A DNA stretch of 64,000 nt, taken from assembly GCA_016704535.1 (NCBI GenBank), contig JADIZZ010000004.1, forward strand, positions 1 to 64,000, read 5' to 3'. Both the position numbers and the translations under genes were made by a program. Position 1 is the stretch's first letter. Every line of letters starts with the position of its first letter. This stretch comes from Betaproteobacteria bacterium (GTDB lineage Bacteria > Pseudomonadota > Gammaproteobacteria > Burkholderiales > Burkholderiaceae_C). Below the pieces are notes generated by a model. That model did no database searches and was not told the DNA's origin. It was given only the letters and a program-made list of their open reading frames with translations. Positions 46,151 through 53,504 of this stretch are shown here, piece by piece.

Positions 46151-46729
46151 ATGGCACAGACATTCGGTGATTTCGTCGAGCTGCTGGCCGGCGACGGCGA
46201 GTACCTGAAGATCGGCTTCCACCCGTCGTCGATTCCGCTGCAGCAACGCTGGCGCAACAACGGCCTGTCGGCAGACTTCCTGGCCGACTACCTGAGCACC
46301 TTCTTCCCCGGCGAGGACCTTGCGTCGGCCGAGCGCCAGAGCCAGATCAAGGACGCGGTGGGCTATATCGCCAACGAGCTGCTCGAGAACTGCATGAAAT
46401 ACAGCCATGCCTCGAAGCGGCACCTGGTGAGCATCGAGATGTTCCTCGAGCCCGGTGCCATCACGCTGTACACCAGCAACGGCATCGCTTCGACCCGCAT
46501 CGCGCCGTTCCAGAAATTCATCCAGCGGCTGCTGACGGAAGATATCGACGCGCTCTACACCGAGCAGCTCGAACGCAATGCCGCCGACGACGACGGTGGC
46601 AGCGCGTCCGGCATGGGCTTCCTGACCATGTTGAGCGACTACGGCGTAAAGATCGCCTGGAACTTTTCCACTCCCACCCAGCCCGGCGACGAGGTCGCCG
46701 TGACGACGATGGTGCGCATGCCGCTGTAG
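46151..46729 (+). CDS. GHKL-ATPase-like switch protein (slr1658-type/SiaB-like)
   Basis: 192 residues. DAVGYIANELLENCMKYSHA near residue 80 is an N-box like those of RsbW/SpoIIAB anti-sigma kinases (E-N within helix), and GSASGMGFLTMLSDYGVKI near 155 resembles the G-box. The N-terminal FHPSSIPLQQRWRNNGL region is family-specific. It probably binds ATP and either phosphorylates or sequesters the STAS-like protein encoded next. The family name (slr1658 superfamily regulator) is from general knowledge; biochemical role is inferred. It lies between the phosphatase and STAS genes, which is the classic partner-switching order. Confidence 0.72.
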   Translation: MAQTFGDFVELLAGDGEYLKIGFHPSSIPLQQRWRNNGLSADFLADYLSTFFPGEDLASAERQSQIKDAVGYIANELLENCMKYSHASKRHLVSIEMFLEPGAITLYTSNGIASTRIAPFQKFIQRLLTEDIDALYTEQLERNAADDDGGSASGMGFLTMLSDYGVKIAWNFSTPTQPGDEVAVTTMVRMPL

Positions 46730-46793
46730 ACCGGCACGGCGCGCCTGCGCCGCACCCGGCCGCATTCAAACCGAAACGAGAACACGGATCGCC

Positions 46794-47135
46794 ATGGACA
46801 TCACGCATCAGGACTACCAGGTGCAGTACGACGAGGCCGCCGCAATCGTGCGCTGCAGCGGATCGTTCCGCCTGCATGGCGACGAGTACAAGCCGGTGCT
46901 GGATCTGCTGACGCAGGCTGCCGACGCCAGGCCCGCCATGCTGACGCTGGACCTGCGCGAGCTGCAGTTTCTCAACAGCTCGGGCATCAACACGCTGTCG
47001 AAGTTCGTGCTCCAGGTGCGCAAGCACGCTGCCAGCCAGGTGTTGGTGCAAGGCAGCACGCGCTACCCGTGGCAGGAGAAGTCGTTGAAGAACCTGCAAC
47101 GCCTGCTGCCGGCGCTGCAGCTGGACATCGTGTGA
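46794..47135 (+). CDS. STAS-like anti-anti-sigma-type protein (slr1659-type)
   Basis: 113 residues. LTLDLRELQFLNSSGINTLS near residues 50-70 has the STAS fold's conserved strand-loop with the Ser-Ser-Gly that is the phosphorylation site in SpoIIAA/RsbV-type proteins, followed by helix KFVLQVRKHAASQVLVQG. The N-terminal strands (YQVQYDEAAAIVRCSGSFRL) fit. Predicted substrate of the PP2C phosphatase and partner of the GHKL-like protein. Its stop overlaps the GTG start of the ParA-like gene (GTGTGA), so both are translated together. Confidence 0.78.
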   Translation: MDITHQDYQVQYDEAAAIVRCSGSFRLHGDEYKPVLDLLTQAADARPAMLTLDLRELQFLNSSGINTLSKFVLQVRKHAASQVLVQGSTRYPWQEKSLKNLQRLLPALQLDIV

Positions 47136-48655
47136 ACTCCGGCGACGCGCCCGCGCCAGGGCGCGAGGCGTCGCGGGAGGAGCTTCGTGCAGCGGGCGAG
47201 GCGCTGCGCCGTCGCGTGCTCGAGCTCGAGCAGGAGAAGCGCGACCTCGAACTGATGCTCGAGACCTCGGCCGCGCACGCGGATCATGTCTCCGAGTCGC
47301 TGGAGTCGGAACGCAACGACCTGGCGACGATGCTGGAGATGACCACCGAGCATGCCGACACGGTGGAAGAGGAGTTGCACGAGCGTGCCAGCGCTTTGAT
47401 GGAGCGCAGCGCCCGCGAGCTGCGCATGATCCTGGAAGCGACACCCGCACCGGTGATGATCGCCCGCCAGGCCGATGGCGAGATCGTCTATGCGAACGTG
47501 ATGCTGGGCACGCTGTTCGGCACCAACGCGCAGGACCTCGTCGGCAGGAAGACCGTCGATCTGTATTTCGATGCCGCCGACCGGCAGCCCATGATCCGCG
47601 AGCTTGAAGCCGAGCGTGCCCTCGATCACTACGAGCTGCGCTTCCGGCGCATGGATGGCTCGCTGGTCTGGGTCGACATCTCACTGCGCCTGCTCGAGTT
47701 CAACGACGAGCCGGCCATCCTGTCGGCCCTGCACGACATCACCGAGCGCAAGGCCGCCGAAGAGAGGCTGCTGCAGCAGGTCGAGGCGCTGCGGCTGGAA
47801 CTGGAGGAGACCAGCAGAGACAGCGCGGTCGCCAGGAGCACGGGCACGACGCGTTTCGAGAATCTGGATGCCGCGGTCGTCCAGCGTGGCAGCACCGAGC
47901 TCATCGCCGTGCACTCGTTTCGCGGCGGCAATGGCAAGTCGAGCATTACGGCGAGTGTCGCCGCGCTGCTGGCGGTGTCCGGGCAGCGCGTCGGCGTCAT
48001 CGACGCCGATATCCAGTCGCCCGGGTTGCACCTGCTGCTGGGCCGCGCGGGCAAGACGCAGGGACATACGCTCAACGACTATCTGCTGGGCAACTGCACG
48101 ATCGATCAGCTGGCCGTGGACGTCACGGACTATCTGGGCGAGTCCGTGGCGGGCCGGCTGTTCCTGATTGCGGCGAGTCTGAACCCGGGCACGATGGCGC
48201 AGGTGTTGAGCCAGGGCTACGAAGCGCAGCGGCTGACTCGCAGCTTCCACGAACTGGGAGAGACCCTCGGCCTGGACACCTTGCTCATCGACACTCACCC
48301 CGGTCTGAACGAGGAGGCACTGCTGACGATGCGCGCGGTGCGCACGCTGATCGTCGTGTTGCGGCCCGACACGCAGGATTTCGAAGGCACGGGCGTCACG
48401 GTACAGGTGGCGCGCCAACTGGAGGTGCCGCGTGTGCTGCTGGTCGTCAACCAGGTGCCGTCGGCTGCCTTGTTCCAGTCCGTCAGAGCGCGGGCGCAGA
48501 AGACCTTCGACAGCGAGGTGCTGGCCGTCATTCCGCAGTCGGCGGAATTCATGGGCTTCGACGAGGAAGTGCCCTTCGTCCTGCGCCATCCGCAGCACCC
48601 GGTCAGCCTTGCGCTGCAACAGGTGGCGCTGGCGCTGCAGCGCGCCAAGGTCTGA
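47132..48655 (+). CDS. Coiled coil-PAS-MinD/ParA-like ATPase
   Basis: 507 residues from a GTG at 47132. Coiled coil about 15-85 (LRRRVLELEQEKRDLELMLE), PAS domain about 94-215 (LEATPAPVMIARQADGEIVY; LSALHDITERKAAEE), a second short coiled coil, then a MinD/ParA-type ATPase from about 250: deviant Walker A HSFRGGNGKSS, switch I region VGVIDADIQSPGLHLLLG, Walker B LLIDTHPGLNEEALL and RTLIVVLRPDTQDFEGT. The residue that is normally the signature Lys (KGGxGK) is Arg here. ParA/MinD-like ATPases place complexes or regulate partners through ATP-dependent dimerisation; in this gene order it should link the phosphatase switch to the exporter. No DNA-binding domain. Confidence 0.83.
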   Translation: MNSGDAPAPGREASREELRAAGEALRRRVLELEQEKRDLELMLETSAAHADHVSESLESERNDLATMLEMTTEHADTVEEELHERASALMERSARELRMILEATPAPVMIARQADGEIVYANVMLGTLFGTNAQDLVGRKTVDLYFDAADRQPMIRELEAERALDHYELRFRRMDGSLVWVDISLRLLEFNDEPAILSALHDITERKAAEERLLQQVEALRLELEETSRDSAVARSTGTTRFENLDAAVVQRGSTELIAVHSFRGGNGKSSITASVAALLAVSGQRVGVIDADIQSPGLHLLLGRAGKTQGHTLNDYLLGNCTIDQLAVDVTDYLGESVAGRLFLIAASLNPGTMAQVLSQGYEAQRLTRSFHELGETLGLDTLLIDTHPGLNEEALLTMRAVRTLIVVLRPDTQDFEGTGVTVQVARQLEVPRVLLVVNQVPSAALFQSVRARAQKTFDSEVLAVIPQSAEFMGFDEEVPFVLRHPQHPVSLALQQVALALQRAKV

Positions 48656-48685
48656 CAACACCGCTCGGCGCACCGGTACCCCGAC

Positions 48686-50968
48686 GTGAGCCAGTTCGCC
48701 GCAATCCGCCACCTGCTGCACCAGGCGCTTTGGGTCTATCTGCGACCGTACTGGAAACTGCACGCGCTGATCGCCGCTGGCGTGGTCGTGCTGGTGCTGT
48801 TCGAGGCCTGTTTCCCGCTGACCATCCGCTACCTGATCGACGAGGCGCTGCTGCCGCACGACCCGCACAAGCTGCTGCTGGCGCTGGCGCTGCTGGTCGG
48901 GCTCTTCGCTGCCGCGGCAGCCAGCCGCTTCGTGCTGGCGGTCGTGCGCGCGCATATCTCCAGGGAGTTGTACTGGGACCTCAGCACAGGCATCTTCCGC
49001 TGTCTGCAGCGGCTGCCGCTGGCCTATTTCGACCGCGTCGAGCCCGCGCACTTCGCGCCGCTGTTCGACACCGATCTGCTCACATTCTCGGCAATGGCGC
49101 GTGACCTGTTCGAGCGGGGTCTGCAGTCGCTGCTGCAACTGATCGTCATCATGGTCACCCTGTTTGTGCTGAGCTGGCCGCTGGCGCTGCTGGTGTTGCT
49201 GTTGCTGCCGCTGGTCGCGCGGCGACCACAACGAAAGCTCGGCCCGACCCTGGAGGGAATCGACCGGATCCGCAAAGTCGTCGAGCGGGTCAACGGTCTG
49301 GTGCAGGACCAGGTTTCGACCCAGGCACTGGTGCGCGCGTTCGGCCGCGGCGAGGAGACCTCGCGGCGCTTCGAGCAAGACGTTGCGGGGCGCACGGGCC
49401 GGCCCAACACGCTGGTCCGGATGGCCGACGTGCGCCGCACGCTGAAGCTTCCGCAATACATGTTGCAGACCTTCAAGCTGTCGATGGACAACATGCAGGC
49501 CGGTGTCACGCTGCTGGTCATCGGCGCCGGCGCGGGCCTGAGCTTCGCCGGGTGGCTGAGCCTGGGCACCTTTTCGGCTTTCATCCTGTTCCTGCCGGTC
49601 CTGATGCGCGCCATCGGCAACCTGGCGGCCTATGTGCAGGACCTGGGCCGCGCCACGCTCAGCCTGGACCGGATCGAGGCGGTGAAGAGCGCTCTGCTGC
49701 CCGAGCGCGGGGCGCAGGCGTCGATGCCGCTGTCGCGGCCGATCCAGGGCATCCGCTTCGAGCAGCTCCACTTCAGCTACACGCCCGACAGCCCCTACAT
49801 CCGCGATGTGAACCTGGACCTTCCTGCCGGGCAGTCGGTGGCCTTCGTCGGGCGCAGCGGTGCCGGCAAGAGCACCTTGTTCAAGCTGCTGCTGGGCTTC
49901 TACGAGCCGAGCGCCGGGCGCGTGGTCATCGACGGCCACGACATCCGCCACATCGACCCTGCCTCGCTCGGGTCGCGAATCGGCACCGTGTTGCAGCAGC
50001 CCTTGCTCGTCAACACGACGGTGCGGCGCAATATCGCCTTTGCCAGGCCCGAAGCCGGCGACGAGGAGATCGCCACCGCCGCCCGGCTGGCCGGCATTCA
50101 CGACTTCATCATCTCCTTGCCCAAAGGCTACGAGTCGCCCGTCGGCGAAGGCGGCAAGTTCTTTTCCGAGGGCCAGCGCCAGCGCCTGTCGCTGGCGCGT
50201 GCCATCCTGCCGCAACCTGAGATCCTGCTGCTGGACGAGGTGACCTCGTCGCTCGACCCGGAAACCGAGTCGGCCATCAACACCACGATCCGGCAGCTGG
50301 CGCGCTCGCGCACCGTGATGCTCGTGACCCATCGGCTGGCGTCCGCGGCCTTTGTCGACCACATCGTCGTCATGGACCAGGGTCAGGTGGTGGCGCAGGG
50401 ACGCCACGAGGAACTGCTGGCGCGCGGCGGTCTGTACCAGCAGCTGTGGCAGATGCAGGCCGGGTTCACGGTCAGCGGCGACGGACACCACGCCGAGGTG
50501 AGCGGCGAGCGCCTGCTTGCCATACCGCTCTTCCGCGACGTCGATCTCGATGTGCTGCAGTCCCTGGCCGGCCGCTTCGTCTCTCGCTTCTACGAACCGG
50601 GGCAATGCATCTACGCACAAGGCGACGCCGGCGACAGGTTCTACATCGTCGTGCGCGGCACGGTGTCCATTTCGACCCTGGATGCCGGGCAGCAGACCAT
50701 TCGGCTGGCTGACCTGCAGGATGGCGACTACTTCGGTGAAGTCGAGATGGTCAACAAGGGACGGCGCACCACCACCGTAAGAGCCCACACCCCCAGCTTG
50801 CTGCTCGCGCTCGAAGCTGAGCACTTCCACGGCATGGTCGACCAGTTGGGCGCGCTCAGCAAAGTGGTGACGCAGATGGCACTGGGGCGCAGTCTGTCGA
50901 CGATCTGTAGCGTCGGGCGGCGCCGCCGCAGCCACCCTGTATGGCTGGAGCTGAGTAGACACAAGTGA
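48686..50968 (+). CDS. ABC exporter with C-terminal cyclic-nucleotide-binding domain
   Basis: 760 residues. Six membrane helices in the first 300 residues (ALIAAGVVVLVLFEACFPLT; LIVIMVTLFVLSWPLALLVL), a nucleotide-binding domain with Walker A VGRSGAGKSTLFKLLLG near 389, signature FFSEGQRQRLSLARAIL near 494, Walker B ILLLDEVTSSLDPETES and VTHRLA, and from about 610 a cNMP-binding domain (RFVSRFYEPGQCIYAQGDAG; GDRFYIVVRGTVSIS; DGDYFGEVEMVNKGRRTTTV) whose GEVEM-x5-RT segment occupies the place of the phosphate-binding cassette. The usual Arg-Thr/Ser pair is shifted, so nucleotide binding is uncertain. GTG start at 48686. Export substrate unknown; no peptide precursor is visible nearby. Confidence 0.87.
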   Translation: MSQFAAIRHLLHQALWVYLRPYWKLHALIAAGVVVLVLFEACFPLTIRYLIDEALLPHDPHKLLLALALLVGLFAAAAASRFVLAVVRAHISRELYWDLSTGIFRCLQRLPLAYFDRVEPAHFAPLFDTDLLTFSAMARDLFERGLQSLLQLIVIMVTLFVLSWPLALLVLLLLPLVARRPQRKLGPTLEGIDRIRKVVERVNGLVQDQVSTQALVRAFGRGEETSRRFEQDVAGRTGRPNTLVRMADVRRTLKLPQYMLQTFKLSMDNMQAGVTLLVIGAGAGLSFAGWLSLGTFSAFILFLPVLMRAIGNLAAYVQDLGRATLSLDRIEAVKSALLPERGAQASMPLSRPIQGIRFEQLHFSYTPDSPYIRDVNLDLPAGQSVAFVGRSGAGKSTLFKLLLGFYEPSAGRVVIDGHDIRHIDPASLGSRIGTVLQQPLLVNTTVRRNIAFARPEAGDEEIATAARLAGIHDFIISLPKGYESPVGEGGKFFSEGQRQRLSLARAILPQPEILLLDEVTSSLDPETESAINTTIRQLARSRTVMLVTHRLASAAFVDHIVVMDQGQVVAQGRHEELLARGGLYQQLWQMQAGFTVSGDGHHAEVSGERLLAIPLFRDVDLDVLQSLAGRFVSRFYEPGQCIYAQGDAGDRFYIVVRGTVSISTLDAGQQTIRLADLQDGDYFGEVEMVNKGRRTTTVRAHTPSLLLALEAEHFHGMVDQLGALSKVVTQMALGRSLSTICSVGRRRRSHPVWLELSRHK

Positions 50969-51144
50969 TGGCGGCGCATTCCGCCCCGGCAATGGCTGGC
51001 CTATCGACGGAACGGCTGAATGCACGGCTTTGCCCACACGGAGAATCCGCTCGATGGCGACGTTTCGTCGCGCTGCGATCAAGTTGCGCATCCGTTCGTC
51101 GGCTTTCGGGTCGCCGGATGGTGATCTCCGATGTCGGCTCAGAG

Positions 51145-51241
51145 TCGGCCAGCGACAGCAGGGTGAGCGATCTCACCGCCGGACAGCTGACCCCCGAGTT
51201 GAGCGACCGGACAGCCGACGTCCGCGTTCTGCAGTGGCCGA
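51145..51241 (-). repeat. 97-bp dispersed repeat, copy 2 (right flank, inverted)
   Basis: Reverse complement of the element at 43204-43300, with 8 mismatches in 97 positions. Together the copies bracket the Cache-phosphatase-ABC cluster as an 8-kb inverted pair. Confidence 0.9.
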
Positions 51242-51294
51242 CCCATAACAGCCTCCCGCCCCGCTCCTCTGAAGCAGTCGGCCAGGGCACGACG

Positions 51295-51492
51295 CTAGAA
51301 CTGCTTCGGCAATCCTGCTTGCTTCAGCACGCCGTTGGCGGTGTGCCGGGACAAGATCTTGTGGTCAACCGGGAAGCTCGTTCCGCTCCGCGGGGAGTGC
51401 CAAATGTCGTGATCGCCCTTGCCGTGGCGGACGAACATGCATCCAGCCTCCTTCAGCAGCCGGATCAATTCCGGCGTGAAGCTCTGGCCCAT
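51295..51492 (-). CDS. hicA: HicA-type mRNA interferase toxin
   Basis: 65 residues: the dsRBD-like HicA fold with FTPELIRLLKEAGCMFVRHG and KGDHDIWHSPRSGTSFPVDH, where the His of GDHDIW is the catalytic residue, then SRHTANGVLKQAGL. It is placed 5 bp after a DUF1902 gene, the antitoxin-first order seen for HicB-like partners. It should cleave mRNA when unopposed. Confidence 0.85.
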   Translation of the reverse strand: MGQSFTPELIRLLKEAGCMFVRHGKGDHDIWHSPRSGTSFPVDHKILSRHTANGVLKQAGLPKQF

Positions 51493-51497
51493 CGGGA

Positions 51498-51737
51498 TCA
51501 GGCTGCGGCAGGAAGGGCGACGCTGAACCGGCGGGCCAGCAACTCGACAGTCACCTGGCCATCGGCCGGCATGCAGCCGTTGGCCTCCAACAACTCCGGC
51601 ACCATGCTCTTGAGCTTGGCATCCAGGGCTTCGATGGTTTCTGCTTCCGTGATCAGACCCGGCACATCGTCAGAGGTGGCTACCCAGACCGCTGCCTCGC
51701 CATCCCATTCGGCACGCACAAAGTACGGCTTGTTCAT
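51498..51737 (-). CDS. DUF1902 HicB-like antitoxin
   Basis: 79 residues. YFVRAEWDGEAAVWVATSDD and VPGLITEAETIEALDAKLKS show the partial RNase H-like fold of HicB/DUF1902 antitoxins (AVWVATSDDVPGLxxEA). No obvious C-terminal DNA-binding domain. First gene of the pair; together with HicA it sits immediately outside the right-hand 97-bp repeat. Confidence 0.83.
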   Translation of the reverse strand: MNKPYFVRAEWDGEAAVWVATSDDVPGLITEAETIEALDAKLKSMVPELLEANGCMPADGQVTVELLARRFSVALPAAA

Positions 51738-52329
51738 CGAGCGATGATACGCCGCATGCCAGTGACGAGGTGGGTGGCAGGGAGGCCAGGCGGGCTGAGA
51801 ACGAACGACCGGTCTGATCGGCGGCGGGTGGCCCCTTCTGGCCGGGACGGGCCAAAGCGGAGTTCAAGTTGGCCGCCGTAAACCAGTCATCCAAGCCGGA
51901 CCAACACGCGAAATTCTGAGCGGTTCACCAGGGGCCGGTTATAGCCGGCTGCTGGAGGTCACGAACAGCTGCTTCGTAGATGCGAAACGCGAAAGGCCGA
52001 GGCTGAGCGTCGGGCGGCTTTGGGGAAATCCGACGGGCGGGTCTGGGTCGTGAAGAGCCCCTCGACCTGCCGCCCGACAGCAGACACCCGGTCTCGCCGG
52101 TCTCTGCTTCACGCGATCGCTCCGCCGCTCGCCAGACTCCTGACCTGGCTTGCGGTCTCACAAGTGACCAGAGCGTGCTTCGGCCGATGCGTACAGACGA
52201 GAACGGCGCAATCTGGGTAGCCGGTCGGCGCAAATTGGGTAGGGCTGCCGTCGCGGCGGCGCGGGGTGCTGGGCAGAGTCCGGTTCACGGCAGCGATGTG
52301 GCTGCCGCCCCACCGAACCGGAGACCCTG
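51738..52329. other. Region without recognised gene; tandem motif at its right end
   Basis: About 590 bp. Translations such as NLNSALARPGQKGPPAADQT (minus, near 51800-51860) look like non-coding repeat sequence rather than protein. Near the right end two similar 16-mers lie in direct orientation (52205-52242), probably upstream signals of the DUF4242 gene or ends of a lost element. Confidence 0.45.
52205..52242 (+). repeat. Two 16-bp direct repeats, 22-bp period
   Basis: GGCGCAATCTGGGTAG at 52205-52220 and GGCGCAAATTGGGTAG at 52227-52242 differ at two positions. A 22-bp period is two DNA turns, fitting cooperative binding of a regulator or transposase. They lie 88-125 bp before the DUF4242 gene. 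Confidence 0.6.
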
Positions 52330-52605
52330 ATGCCCCGCTACCTGATCGAACGCAGCTTCCCCGCCGGCCTGTCCATCCCGATGAACGCCGACGGCCAGAA
52401 GGCCATCGCCGGTGTCGTCGCCAACAACGCCGAGCACGGCGTGACCTGGGTGCACAGCTACGTGAACCCCGAGCGCACGCAGACCTTCTGCATCTACGAC
52501 GCGCCCACGCCCGAGTCCATCCGAACCGTGGCCGACCGCAACGGCCTGCCGGTGGGGCGCATCACCGAGGTGAAGGTGCTCGACCCCTACTTCTACCAAC
52601 CCTGA
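52330..52605 (+). CDS. DUF4242 domain protein (nickel-binding-type small protein)
   Basis: 91 residues. MPRYLIERSFPAGLSIPMNA, GVTWVHSYVNPERTQTFCIY and DAPTPESIRTVADRNGLPVG are the DUF4242 pattern, a small ferredoxin-like fold with a conserved cysteine near residue 57. Function is unknown; family members have been named nickel-binding in annotation. A broken second copy follows 73 bp downstream. Confidence 0.82.
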   Translation: MPRYLIERSFPAGLSIPMNADGQKAIAGVVANNAEHGVTWVHSYVNPERTQTFCIYDAPTPESIRTVADRNGLPVGRITEVKVLDPYFYQP

Positions 52606-52678
52606 GGCCAGGCATCCCCTGCCCCGCCCCGCCACTTCCGCCATTCGGACTTCAACCCCTGCCAAGGAAACCACCATA

Positions 52679-52810
52679 CGTACCTCCCTCCTCATCGCCA
52701 CCAGCGAGGCGGTGATCCGCGAACACGCGCAGAAGTCGGGCTTCCCGGCCGACCGCATCACGCCCGTAGCTGCGGTGATCGACCCCACCACGTCCCAGGC
52801 CGGTCGCTGA
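52679..52810 (+). pseudogene. DUF4242 paralogue, C-terminal remnant
   Basis: RTSLLIATSEAVIREHAQKS and GFPADRITPVAAVIDPTTSQ, ending at 52808-52810, match the C-terminal half of DUF4242 proteins (REHAxxxGFPAxRIxxVxAVIDPTT). The usual first half is gone and the frame begins after an ATA where an ATG may once have stood, with AAGGAAA upstream. Too short to fold alone; probably a remnant of a tandem duplication. Confidence 0.62.
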
Positions 52811-52904
52811 AGCCCAGGCGCCGGCGGCGCTGGGCCCGGAGCTGGGGGCATCAGCTCCGAACGTAGACTCGGCCTCGGTCGATATCTGCGCGCGGAGGCA
52901 CCGT

Positions 52905-53486
52905 TTGAAGTTGAAGATGGCACCGAACTCGCTGTTCGCGGTGCTGCTGCGTTCGCCGTGGTGGGTGAGCCTGGGCATCGCGATCGCTCTGGGCGCCGTC
53001 GCGGCGGCGCTGCTGCCGGCGGCCTACCGCGGCGCGACCTTGTTCTCGGGCTTCCCCTTCGCCGTCATTGCCGCCGTGGCGGCATGGCGCCAGTGGCACC
53101 AGCTCAGCCCCGCCCGTGTCGAAGCCACGAAGCTCGCCGTGGCCGCGATGTCCTGGCCGGCCTTCAGCCGCGTGCTGGAAGAAGCTTTCACGCGCGACGG
53201 CTTCACGGTGCAGGCGGGCAGCGGCGATGTCGTGGACTTCGTGCTCGAGCGTCAGGGCCAGCGCATGGTGGTAAGCGCTCGGCGCTGGAAGTCGGCGCGG
53301 CTGGGGCTGGAAACCCTGCGCGCCTTGCAGACTGCCCGCGACGCCGCCGATGCCCCCGATGCGCTGTGCATCGCCCTGGGCGAGCCCACCGACCCTGCAC
53401 GTGCCTTTGCCAGCCAGCACCGCGTGGCGGTGTGGCAGGCCGGCGAGGTGGCCCAGGCGCTGCGCGGCGTGACGCTGCCGGGCTGA
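52905..53486 (+). CDS. Membrane-anchored Mrr-like restriction endonuclease domain protein
   Basis: 193 residues: two membrane helices (WWVSLGIAIALGAVAAALLP; GATLFSGFPFAVIAAVAAWR) followed by an Mrr-type PD-(D/E)xK-like domain with MSWPAFSRVLEEAFTRDGFT, VVDFVLERQGQRMVVSARRW and KSARLGLETLRALQTARDA. In Mrr-like cores the D..(Q/E)xK motif would lie in VDFVLERQ and VVSARRWK, with RRWK in place of the usual CKxWK. Whether it is catalytic is uncertain. Often found next to housekeeping genes in Burkholderiales. Start at TTG 52905 or ATG 52917. Confidence 0.68.
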   Translation: MKLKMAPNSLFAVLLRSPWWVSLGIAIALGAVAAALLPAAYRGATLFSGFPFAVIAAVAAWRQWHQLSPARVEATKLAVAAMSWPAFSRVLEEAFTRDGFTVQAGSGDVVDFVLERQGQRMVVSARRWKSARLGLETLRALQTARDAADAPDALCIALGEPTDPARAFASQHRVAVWQAGEVAQALRGVTLPG

Positions 53487-53504
53487 AGCGCCGACGCTGC
53501 GGCG

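Noticed and set aside
47681..51091. Very long minus-strand open frame (1136 codons) opposite the signalling cluster
   Set aside because: It is the antisense shadow of GC-rich genes whose plus-strand proteins have clear domains; its translation is low-complexity His/Gln/Arg-rich without domains.
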